Origin: Terrimonas pollutisoli
GTDB lineage: Bacteria > Bacteroidota > Bacteroidia > Chitinophagales > Chitinophagaceae
DNA length: 64,000 nucleotides
Assembly (NCBI RefSeq): GCF_029360765.1
Contig: NZ_JARKNA010000013.1
Span: 62,001-126,000, forward strand
Direction of reading: 5' to 3'
Both the position numbers and the translations under genes were made by a program. Numbering within the stretch: position 1 is the stretch's first letter; every line of letters begins with the position of its first letter. The notes below the pieces were generated by a model, which made no database searches, had not been told where the DNA came from, and was given only the letters and a program-made list of their open reading frames with translations. This document shows, in pieces, positions 50,572 through 58,471 of this stretch.

Positions 50572-53500
50572 TTAAAAATTAAATGACAGACCCACGATCG
50601 CTTTCCTTGGTATAGGATAACCTCCACGGTCAATGCCTATACTGTTCTGTCCATTGCTTCCACCTTCGGGGTCAACACCCGGGTATTTTGTAAACGTGAA
50701 GAAATCATCCAGCGAAACATAAATGCGGGCTTTCCGGATACCTGCTTTTTTCGCCAGGTTTTCGGGTAAAGAATACCCCAATTGTAATTGCCTGATCCGG
50801 GTATATGCACCGTTAAAGATCATCAGGTCGCTATTGTAGATATATGGATTCGCCGTGTTTGCTGCAAACCAGGTGTTGGTGCTACCGGGTCCTGTCCAAC
50901 GATTGGCGTAAAAGAAATAAGGCTTGTTAGCAGTACTTCTGTCTGTTCGATTGAAGCCCATTAAAATATCATTACCTGTTTGCCCTTGCACAAATACGAT
51001 CAGATCAAATCCTTTATAGGACACACTTGCACGACCACCATAAGTCAGGCTCGGATGCGGGCTGCCGATTTTTGTCATATCTGCCGGCGAAATTTGTTTA
51101 TCACCATTCACATCTACAACGATAGGTTCGCCTGGTTTCGGAGAATAACCCGTAATGCCTGTTTTAGACAAATAAGAATTGATCTCATCCTGTGTTTGGA
51201 AAATACCGGAGGTCTGGTAGCCGTTGAAATACCATAAAGGCAAACCAACTTTCATCGCAGTGGCGCTCCATCCTGTACCGATACCGGCTCCAAAGATGAC
51301 AGGCGAATTAGGATCTAAATAAGTCACTTCATTATTTAGTGTAGAGAGGTTTGCACTCACCTCGTAGGTTAAACCGTCTTTAGAAATGGGTTTATTGATA
51401 TAGGACAGTTCGAATTCCCAACCTTTATTTACTACGTTACCGGCATTTTTTGTTCGAAGTGTATTACCCGCAATCAACGGAGCATTACCACCGGTAAGCA
51501 TATCCTTCGTTGTTTTTTTATAATAGTCAACAGTCAGGTTTAAGCGATTATTAAAAAATGCCAGGTCAGCGCCAATGTCGAATTGCTCACCGGTTTCCCA
51601 GGTAAGTTCAGGATTGGCAAGACTTGTAGGAGCAGCACCAACGATTAACGTACCACTGCCATCAGGATACAACATACCCGAACCAATTGCATTCATCCAT
51701 TCGCCGATTCCAACAGAAGAAACATTTCCGTTTTGTCCCCAGCTACCGCGGAGTTTGACATAGTTCAATTTATCCGAAAGACCTGCCGGGTAAAAATTCT
51801 CATTAGAAAGAACCCAACCCGCAGATACAGCAGGATACAATTTCCACTGATTTCCCGGAGCCAATTTGGAACTTCCATCCCTGCGGAGAGAGGCGTTAAA
51901 TAAATACCTGTCGTTGAAACTATAGTTTAACCTTCCAAACAAAGAAGCAAGTGTATAATCAAATGCATTACTTCCTATACGATCGATATTATCGGGAACA
52001 TAGTCAGCATACGAAAATCTGTCATCCTCTTTAAATAAACCTGAGTAGCTGCCGCCAATATGATATTCATGCGTTTTAATTGCCGATACGCCACCCAACA
52101 ACGTAAAATTGTGGACACCAAAATTTCTTTTATAAGTAGCAAAGTTTTCAAACTGCCAGGTGTACCAGTTGTTGTTATAATCATACCCATTAGCAATAGT
52201 ATTTTGGCTTTCATCCGAGAACCAGAATGTGGGGGTCCAGCCATGGCCTGTTTGAAAAGCTGCATCCACGCCAAATCGTGAAGTAAACGTAAAGCCTTTA
52301 AATGGTGCAATATCCATATACACATTTCCGACAATCTTGTTCTGTGTATTTTCTCCTTTAGCCATGTCCATACGTGCCAAAGGATTGCCATATTCACCTT
52401 TCAGGAAATTGGATATACCGTAAATATTTCCATTTTCGTCGCGACGTAATGGTTTGTTAGCCGCCAATGCGTTTTGCACATGCACCGGTAATGCCCCGGT
52501 ATAAACCACGGGAGTAATAGGATCCATTACCAACGCACTGGAGAGAATAGAACCAAACTCATCATTGTCAGAAACAGCTCTTCTTTTATGATGAGAGTAA
52601 GATAAACGGTTACCAATAGTTAACCACGGTTTTATTTTATGTTCACCATTGAAGCGAACCGTATAACGATTGAATCTTGACTTGTCGCCACCAACTATAC
52701 CTTCCTGTGTGAAAAGTGTTCCGCTAACGAGATAGGTTGATTTGTCAGATCCACCACTGAACTGCAATGAATGATGCTGTTGTGGAGCTGCTTGCACGGC
52801 ATGATCAAGCCAATTGGTACCGGCGCCAATTCCTGCCAGGTCAGCTGTTGTAGGCGCATTGGCAACACCGGCTTCCTGCAGATATTGCTGGTACTGTTGG
52901 GCATTCATCATTTTGATGAAATCTTTTTTCAGCGACTGCTCCGAATACTGGCCACTGTAAGAAGCTTCGGATGTATTCCTTTTACCGGTTTTGGTGGTAA
53001 TGATGATTACGCCGTTTGAACCTTCAGCACCGTAGATAGCCGCTGATGCCGCATCTTTTAAAATATCGATTGTTGCTATCTCTGATGGATCGATGTATTC
53101 GATACCGCCAGCTCTCACACCATCAATTATGTAAAGTGGATTTGAATTACGGTTTGAACTTGCACCGCGGATGCGGATATTTAGACCGGCGCCCGGTTGA
53201 CCGGATGTAGGCAATACTACTACCCCGGCAGTACGTCCCTGCAGGGCCTGGTCGATCCTGGTAGAAGAAACCGTTTCGAGTTGTTCTGATTTTACAGAAG
53301 ATATAGCACCGGTAACCAAGGCTTTTTTCTGAACGCCATAACCAACTACCACTACTTCCTGCATGTTTTTATTCGCAGGAGTTAACTGTACATTGATAGA
53401 GGAACGACTCGCCACTTCCACTTCTGCCGATAAGAAACCGATATAGGTAAACACCAATACCGCATCAGACTTTTCTACATTTATTACAAAAATCCCTTCA

Positions 53501-53976
53501 TTGTTGGTTGTTGTTCCGGAGTTAGTTCCTTTTTCAATAATATTTACACCAGGCAATGGCTCTCCTTTTTCATCCGTTACTTTCCCGGTGACACTAATAA
53601 CAGGCTTTTCCTCAGCAGCCGTTATTACGACAAGACTACCGCTCAGGCGGCGAAAGCTTAATTCTGTATTCCGCAAAATTCGGTTTAAAACATCTTCCAG
53701 GGATGCATTTTCAATAGCGATACTTATACGTTGATCACGGGGTAGAATTTCATCTTTGTACACAAAACGAAAAACACCCTGCTGTTCGATGGCTTTGAAC
53801 ACCTTCTTGAAAGTTACTTTTTCAAGATTGAGGCTGATGTTGTCCTGTCCATAACCATTACCGAAAGATTGAAAAGAAAATACAACAACAAGCAGAATGG
53901 TAAACTTCATCATTAACAAGCATTTGATGAATTGACCGGGCTCATGCAGGCATAAGCCAAATCCATTTTTTTTCAT
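50572..53976 (-). CDS. SusC/RagA TonB-dependent transporter with N-terminal STN signalling domain
   Basis: This 1134-residue protein has a signal sequence (LLVVVFSFQSFGNGYG). An STN domain (about 48-115: FKKVFKAIEQQGVFRFVYKD, ASLEDVLNRIL) precedes a carboxypeptidase-like domain (about 128-212: VTGKVTDEKGEPLPGVNI), then the plug (GYGVQKKALVTGAISSVKSE, IRIRGASSNRNSNPLYIIDG, DILKDAASAAIYGAEGSNGV) and a beta barrel ending in VGLSFNF. The STN domain is the part that signals to FecR/ECF sigma, matching the two upstream genes. It imports the glucan fragments together with SusD. A long 5' leader with two hairpins lies upstream. Confidence 0.95.
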   Translation of the reverse strand: MKKNGFGLCLHEPGQFIKCLLMMKFTILLVVVFSFQSFGNGYGQDNISLNLEKVTFKKVFKAIEQQGVFRFVYKDEILPRDQRISIAIENASLEDVLNRILRNTELSFRRLSGSLVVITAAEEKPVISVTGKVTDEKGEPLPGVNIIEKGTNSGTTTNNEGIFVINVEKSDAVLVFTYIGFLSAEVEVASRSSINVQLTPANKNMQEVVVVGYGVQKKALVTGAISSVKSEQLETVSSTRIDQALQGRTAGVVVLPTSGQPGAGLNIRIRGASSNRNSNPLYIIDGVRAGGIEYIDPSEIATIDILKDAASAAIYGAEGSNGVIIITTKTGKRNTSEASYSGQYSEQSLKKDFIKMMNAQQYQQYLQEAGVANAPTTADLAGIGAGTNWLDHAVQAAPQQHHSLQFSGGSDKSTYLVSGTLFTQEGIVGGDKSRFNRYTVRFNGEHKIKPWLTIGNRLSYSHHKRRAVSDNDEFGSILSSALVMDPITPVVYTGALPVHVQNALAANKPLRRDENGNIYGISNFLKGEYGNPLARMDMAKGENTQNKIVGNVYMDIAPFKGFTFTSRFGVDAAFQTGHGWTPTFWFSDESQNTIANGYDYNNNWYTWQFENFATYKRNFGVHNFTLLGGVSAIKTHEYHIGGSYSGLFKEDDRFSYADYVPDNIDRIGSNAFDYTLASLFGRLNYSFNDRYLFNASLRRDGSSKLAPGNQWKLYPAVSAGWVLSNENFYPAGLSDKLNYVKLRGSWGQNGNVSSVGIGEWMNAIGSGMLYPDGSGTLIVGAAPTSLANPELTWETGEQFDIGADLAFFNNRLNLTVDYYKKTTKDMLTGGNAPLIAGNTLRTKNAGNVVNKGWEFELSYINKPISKDGLTYEVSANLSTLNNEVTYLDPNSPVIFGAGIGTGWSATAMKVGLPLWYFNGYQTSGIFQTQDEINSYLSKTGITGYSPKPGEPIVVDVNGDKQISPADMTKIGSPHPSLTYGGRASVSYKGFDLIVFVQGQTGNDILMGFNRTDRSTANKPYFFYANRWTGPGSTNTWFAANTANPYIYNSDLMIFNGAYTRIRQLQLGYSLPENLAKKAGIRKARIYVSLDDFFTFTKYPGVDPEGGSNGQNSIGIDRGGYPIPRKAIVGLSFNF

Positions 53977-54005
53977 ACCTTAGTTTTGATTTAAATGATA
54001 GAATT

Positions 54006-54069
54006 TTTGCTCAGGCTTGAGCAAATAACTGTCTTTAGCAAACGGAGGATGCCGCAAACATTCTCCGTT
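54006..54069 (-). promoter_or_regulatory. Two stem-loops in the susC 5' leader
   Basis: TTTGCTCA (54006-54013) and TGAGCAAA (54018-54025) form a perfect 8-bp stem with a 4-base loop, 30 bp before the susC ATG. AACGGAG (54041-54047) and CTCCGTT (54063-54069) form a second perfect 7-bp stem. They occupy the 200-bp gap between fecR and susC and may control readthrough or translation of the transporter. I see no known riboswitch. Confidence 0.5.
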
Positions 54070-54176
54070 ACTTTTTATGTGTGGGGGTTAAGTAACTTTT
54101 CTCATATGCGTGCAGTTTTAGTTAAGCAATCGATTGTTTTAGCAGATCTCAAAATATTCTCAAAGGCCTTCAGTGA

Positions 54177-55304
54177 TTAAGGCCGGATAATTACTTCCCT
54201 TTTATCCTTATCGTAAGAGTAATGGAAACCCCGATCGATCATTTTTAAAGCATCCAGCACTTCCTTTATACTTTCATCGTCGAAATCGCCGGTATATTTC
54301 TCCTGTTTAATTCTTTCGTCCACAACAACCTTTACATTGAACCAGCGTTCCAACATCAGCGAAATTTCCCCGAGTGAGGTACTATCAAAAGCCAGCTTAT
54401 TCTCCGTCCATAGCGTTTCTTTAGCATTCACCTCATTATCTTCGATCTTCAGCCTGAGCATTTTCGCAACCTGGCTTCGCAGCTCTTCTAATTTTTTATT
54501 GGCAACAAAATCGGTCTCGCTGGCTTTCGCCTTATCATTATCAATAACTAGTTTATCATTGGGCTTGAGCATGTATTTTATCCCCGGATTGTGGCGAACA
54601 GTTACTTCAACAGAACCGCGGATCAAAGAAGTCTCCGTATTTTTTTCATTAGCATAAGAACGAACATTAAAAGCCGTTCCCAATACTTTGACATCAATCA
54701 CATTGGTATGAATAACGAATGGCCTGGTTTCATCTCTTACCACATCAAAAAAAGCTTCCCCGGTCAGCTGTACTTCCCTGATCTTTCCCTGGAAATTTTC
54801 GTTATAGGTTATTTTACTATCAGCATTTAACCAAACTTCGGTACCATCCGGCAATTGAATTTTGGTTTTATTTCCTTTTGGGGTAGAAATTTCATTTCTT
54901 GCCTGCTTGCTTTGTTCCTGCTTGACAACTACGGGAGATCTGAAGACAAAAAACCAGGCGACAAATAACGAAGCAGCAATACCAGTTGCCCACAATAATT
55001 TTTTATATATCGAAGATTTCTTTTTTTCGTAGTCTTCAGCTACTTCAATTGTTTCATTGTTTTCATAAAGCAGTACGGGTACTGACAAATGATTGCTCAA
55101 ACGCTGCATGTGCCGGTTGAAAGCAGCATCCTTTTGAGTTTCTGTTACCTCATTCTTAGCCGACCAAATAGTATTAACCCTATCCGCCTGAAATTTCTTT
55201 GCGGGATTTTGTTCCAAATGAGCTTCCAGTTCAGCCAGCTCTTCAGGCCGGGCTTCACCGGAGAGTTTCAAACTTATCAATAGCCAAAATCGTTCGTCGG
55301 TCAT
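54177..55304 (-). CDS. FecR-type anti-sigma factor
   Basis: From the ATG at 55304 (MTDERFWLLISLKLSGEARP) the protein has 375 residues. A cytoplasmic sigma-binding part (1 to about 85) precedes a membrane segment (LLWATGIAASLFVAWFFVF), then a periplasmic FecR domain (EISTPKGNKTKIQLPDGTEV, VQLTGEAFFDVVRDETRPFV, VKVLGTAFNVRSYANEKNTE) and a C-terminal DUF4974/STN-like domain (SLGEISLMLERWFNVKVVVD, YTGDFDDESIKEVLDALKMI). It relays the state of the SusC STN domain to the ECF sigma factor encoded immediately upstream. Confidence 0.95.
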   Translation of the reverse strand: MTDERFWLLISLKLSGEARPEELAELEAHLEQNPAKKFQADRVNTIWSAKNEVTETQKDAAFNRHMQRLSNHLSVPVLLYENNETIEVAEDYEKKKSSIYKKLLWATGIAASLFVAWFFVFRSPVVVKQEQSKQARNEISTPKGNKTKIQLPDGTEVWLNADSKITYNENFQGKIREVQLTGEAFFDVVRDETRPFVIHTNVIDVKVLGTAFNVRSYANEKNTETSLIRGSVEVTVRHNPGIKYMLKPNDKLVIDNDKAKASETDFVANKKLEELRSQVAKMLRLKIEDNEVNAKETLWTENKLAFDSTSLGEISLMLERWFNVKVVVDERIKQEKYTGDFDDESIKEVLDALKMIDRGFHYSYDKDKREVIIRP

Positions 55305-55393
55305 AATTGCGTTGTACAATTATAAAAGACACAGCCCTGATGTAAAATGTACCAAGAAGGAGAAAAAAAAATTTATAAACCCGGCCGGTTTAA

Positions 55394-55987
55394 TTAAGAT
55401 GCTGAAAACCCGGTAATTGAAGGAAATGCCGATTGTATATGTGCAGGTAATGACGTGGTTATTTTGCGAATGGCTATGGCCAGCTGATTCCTTACCGTCA
55501 GAACGGAGATGTTCATAACAGCAGCAGCTTCTTTATACTTCAACCCATCTTCTTTTACCAATTGAAAAATAAGCCTGCACTGAGGCGGCAACTCCTGGAT
55601 AGCTTTGCGGATAGCATTCACCGTTTCTGCAGAAATAAATAGTTCTTCCGGGCTGTTGACTCCGATCACCGGTTCTATATCCATTTCTTCTATGCTTAGC
55701 GGTGCATTTTTAAAGTTTCGCTGGATATAGTTGATTGAAAAATTTTTGGTAACGGTGTACAAATAAACCTTCAGGTTGTTGATCTCGGTAAGGCGGTCCC
55801 GCATTTGCCAAACTTTGATGAACACGTCGGAAACAATTTCTTCGGCAGGTTCTTTTGACTTTACAAACGAAAAAGAGAAGCGATATAAGCCATCAAAAAG
55901 CAGGTAGTAAAGCTCTTTGTAGGCTCTCATGTCTTCATAAAGTGCAATGCGCTTTTGAAGCTCAGGTATGGTTGAAGCAGGCAGCAA
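55394..55987 (-). CDS. ECF sigma-70 factor of the glucan utilisation locus
   Basis: Region 2 (YRFSFSFVKSKEPAEEIVSD, VFIKVWQMRDRLTEINNLKV) and region 4 (LPPQCRLIFQLVKEDGLKYK, AAAVMNISVLTVRNQLAIAI) are complete. The start is unclear. The only in-frame ATG (55930) removes the conserved IPELQKRIALYED helix. A TTG at 55987 gives 197 residues, the usual family size, and another TTG at 56089 gives 231. It directs RNA polymerase to the SusCD operon when released by FecR, and probably autoregulates. Confidence 0.88.
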   Translation of the reverse strand: MLPASTIPELQKRIALYEDMRAYKELYYLLFDGLYRFSFSFVKSKEPAEEIVSDVFIKVWQMRDRLTEINNLKVYLYTVTKNFSINYIQRNFKNAPLSIEEMDIEPVIGVNSPEELFISAETVNAIRKAIQELPPQCRLIFQLVKEDGLKYKEAAAVMNISVLTVRNQLAIAIRKITTSLPAHIQSAFPSITGFSAS

Positions 55988-56108
55988 TAGTTTCGCAGTT
56001 GTTAATGTTCCGGTAACAATGTTAATTTTTTTTAGTGATAAAAAAAATTTCTGTTGCCAAATAATGATGTATTGATGACTCAGGAACAAAAAAGCAGGAT
56101 TGAAACAA

Positions 56109-57344
56109 CTATGATTTGCTTCTTCTTCTCTGCAATTCTTTTTTGATCAGGGCCAGCTCACGGCCTGTTTGTCCTTTTACAGACGTATTTTCCTGCGCCC
56201 TGCGCATCAGGTAAGGTATTACATCATTGATAGGGCCAAACGGTAAATATTTGCTGACACTACATCCGGCATGAGCCAGGTTAAAAGTAATATTATCACT
56301 CATTCCGTATAACTGGCTGAAGTGAACATGTGAATGATTGAGCGGCAATCCTTTTTTTTGTAATAATTGGGTAGCTAATAAATTACTGTATTCATTATGC
56401 GAAGCGACAATCAATGCAATGCGATCCAGGTGATCAATGCAAAAACTAACACCCTCATTGTAATCCCTGTCGCTCGACTCTTTGTCAGGTTGAATGGGAG
56501 ATGGATAGTTTTTTTCCCCGGCACGTTTTCTTTCTTTTTCCATGTAAGCCCCACGAACCAGTTTGGCGCCCAATATAAATTTCCGTTCAGTTGCTGCTTC
56601 GAATGAGTCTTTCAAAAACTGAAGACGATCATGGCGATAATGCTGTATAGTATTATACACCACTGCTCTTTCTTTATTGAAGGCATCCATCATCAGGATA
56701 GTCAATGCATCAACAGGATCCTGTATCCATGTTTCCTCGGCATCTACCAATACTCCTACTTTCTTTTCCGCGGCCGTCTCACATATTTTCATCATGCGGC
56801 GGCGAACACGATGCCATTCCTCTTTTTCGTCAGCAGGCAATTCGTCCACCACTTTTAAAAATCTTTTCATCAATGTGCCTTCGGCCTTGTGCATCAATTG
56901 ATCCAATTTTTCCAACAGCCCAAATCTTGCAAAACCTGTGACCTTAATACTCATGAAAGGAATATTGGGCTGCGTAGCTGCATAGTTGATCACCCGGATA
57001 AATTCTTCTGTTGCATGATCAAAACCATGTTCACCATCATCCCCGCCTTCAACACCATAATCAAGAATAACCTTAACATGATAATCACCCAGTTTTTTTG
57101 CAACGACTGAAGTTTCTTCTAATGTTTCGCCGCCAACAAACTGTTCAAAAATTGTACTTCGGATAATCCCTTTCACCGGCAATCCTGCTTTGATGGACCA
57201 GGGAGCCAGTTTGGCACCCATTTGTACCAGCCAGGGCTGACCCATTAAAGAAAAAAGAAAATTTGCTTTTTTTAACTGCTTATCAGATTTGTATTCAAAT
57301 GCGAACTCGGTATTATCAAAAGAAATGACGGGCTGTAGTTCCAT
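56109..57344 (-). CDS. Proline dehydrogenase (monofunctional)
   Basis: From the ATG at 57344 the protein has 411 residues. It oxidises L-proline to pyrroline-5-carboxylate with FAD, feeding electrons to quinone. It has the TIM-barrel blocks of eukaryote/Bacteroidota-type PRODH: VKVILDYGVEGGDDGEHGFD, MSIKVTGFARFGLLEKLDQL, VGVLVDAEETWIQDPVDALT, ILGAKLVRGAYMEKERKRAG and ASHNEYSNLLATQLLQ; the substrate-binding Arg pair is in PYLMRRAQEN. The frame continues 26 codons upstream, but that segment (MDKRLLIVCCLLSILFALHL) is not conserved. It is divergent from the thioesterase gene. Confidence 0.93.
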   Translation of the reverse strand: MELQPVISFDNTEFAFEYKSDKQLKKANFLFSLMGQPWLVQMGAKLAPWSIKAGLPVKGIIRSTIFEQFVGGETLEETSVVAKKLGDYHVKVILDYGVEGGDDGEHGFDHATEEFIRVINYAATQPNIPFMSIKVTGFARFGLLEKLDQLMHKAEGTLMKRFLKVVDELPADEKEEWHRVRRRMMKICETAAEKKVGVLVDAEETWIQDPVDALTILMMDAFNKERAVVYNTIQHYRHDRLQFLKDSFEAATERKFILGAKLVRGAYMEKERKRAGEKNYPSPIQPDKESSDRDYNEGVSFCIDHLDRIALIVASHNEYSNLLATQLLQKKGLPLNHSHVHFSQLYGMSDNITFNLAHAGCSVSKYLPFGPINDVIPYLMRRAQENTSVKGQTGRELALIKKELQRRRSKS

Positions 57345-57510
57345 ACGAAGATTAGTGATGGGCAAATGTAAGGCAAAGAGAATAGACAATAAACAACAGA
57401 CGATAAGCAATCGTTTGTCCACCTGCGTCCATTCTGAAGCTCACTGTGACAGCCATTTGCATATTTGCCCATTTGCGTGTTTGCCCGTTATCTTTGCGCA
57501 AATTTTAAAA

Positions 57511-58026
57511 ATGCAGCCCCGCAAAGCAATCGATAGCATAACGATAATGACCGAACTGGTTTTACCAAATGATACCAATGTTTTTGGAAACCTGATGGGA
57601 GGACGCCTGATGTATTGGATGGATATTGCAGCCGCTCTTTCTGCGCAACGACATTGCAATTCAGCGGTAGTAACTGCTTCTGTAGACAATATCTCCTTTG
57701 AAAATCCGATCAAACTCGGGAATGTGGTTCATATACAAGCCAAAATATCCCGTGCTTTTAATACTTCAATGGAAATATATCTTAAGGTATGGGGCGAAGA
57801 TTTAAAACAGCAACACAAATACAAAAGCAATGAAGCCTATTATACTTTTGTAGCGCTTGACTCAAACAATAAACCGATACCGGTTCCTCCATTGGTTCCG
57901 GAAACTGAGGAAGAAAAAAAATTATTTGACGGCGCTTTGAGAAGAAGACAACTTCGTCTTATACTTGGTGGAAAAATGAAGCCGCATGATGCGGCGGAAT
58001 TGAAGGCCCTGTTTATGGGGGAATAA
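57511..58026 (+). CDS. Acyl-CoA thioesterase (hotdog fold)
   Basis: From the ATG at 57511 the protein has 171 residues. It hydrolyses acyl-CoA to free acid and CoA. The BFIT/YciA-type signature is present: ELVLPNDTNVFGNLMGGRLM, YWMDIAAALSAQRHC, VVTASVDNISFENPIKLGNV. The catalytic Asp/Asn are in LPNDTN and MDIAAA. The last 40 residues are charged (EEEKKLFDGALRRRQLRLIL). The frame is open for 74 codons upstream, but the conserved domain begins here. It is divergent from the proline dehydrogenase gene, with 166 bp between them. Confidence 0.9.
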   Translation: MQPRKAIDSITIMTELVLPNDTNVFGNLMGGRLMYWMDIAAALSAQRHCNSAVVTASVDNISFENPIKLGNVVHIQAKISRAFNTSMEIYLKVWGEDLKQQHKYKSNEAYYTFVALDSNNKPIPVPPLVPETEEEKKLFDGALRRRQLRLILGGKMKPHDAAELKALFMGE

Positions 58027-58039
58027 CGACAAACTGCAA

Positions 58040-58450
58040 ATGCCAAAACTTTATAGAATTTGTTCGATAATTTATAGATTAATACTTGGACTTGCTATTC
58101 CGGCATTATTGGCAGGAAATTTTTTAGTAGCTGCGGCAGGACATAGTAAAACCATTAGCAGAAAAGATTATTTTTTATTCGCCTATCTTCTTTCGACTGT
58201 AACGCTATTAACGCTATATCACAATACCGATAAAGAACGTCATACAGGAAAAAGAATTCTCTTTTTTATAGTTGCAGCTCTGGTATTGGTAAGTATTGTA
58301 TTTGAACTCTATTCTCTTTATGACATTTTCTTTTTATGCCGGTGTTTTACAGCCAGTGATAATATAGGCACTCTACTAATTTTCCTTTTTTCTGTAATTG
58401 CGACAATAGTATTCGCCGGAATAATTCGTGAACAGAAGAAATCGGAATGA
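58040..58450 (+). CDS. Small integral membrane protein of unknown function
   Basis: This 136-residue protein has four predicted membrane helices (about 10-32 YRLILGLAIPALLAGNFLVA; 43-60 YFLFAYLLSTVTLLTLYH; 71-90 ILFFIVAALVLVSIVFELYS; 108-128 IGTLLIFLFSVIATIVFAGI) and a short charged end (REQKKSE). The family is not recognised. It starts 13 bp after the thioesterase gene, so it is probably co-transcribed, and is convergent with the MutS2-like gene. Confidence 0.72.
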   Translation: MPKLYRICSIIYRLILGLAIPALLAGNFLVAAAGHSKTISRKDYFLFAYLLSTVTLLTLYHNTDKERHTGKRILFFIVAALVLVSIVFELYSLYDIFFLCRCFTASDNIGTLLIFLFSVIATIVFAGIIREQKKSE

Positions 58451-58471
58451 CAATAGATTACCAGATCGAAA

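Noticed and set aside
51975..52397. 140-residue open frame in another frame of susC
   Set aside because: Shadow of the transporter's barrel-coding sequence on the same strand.
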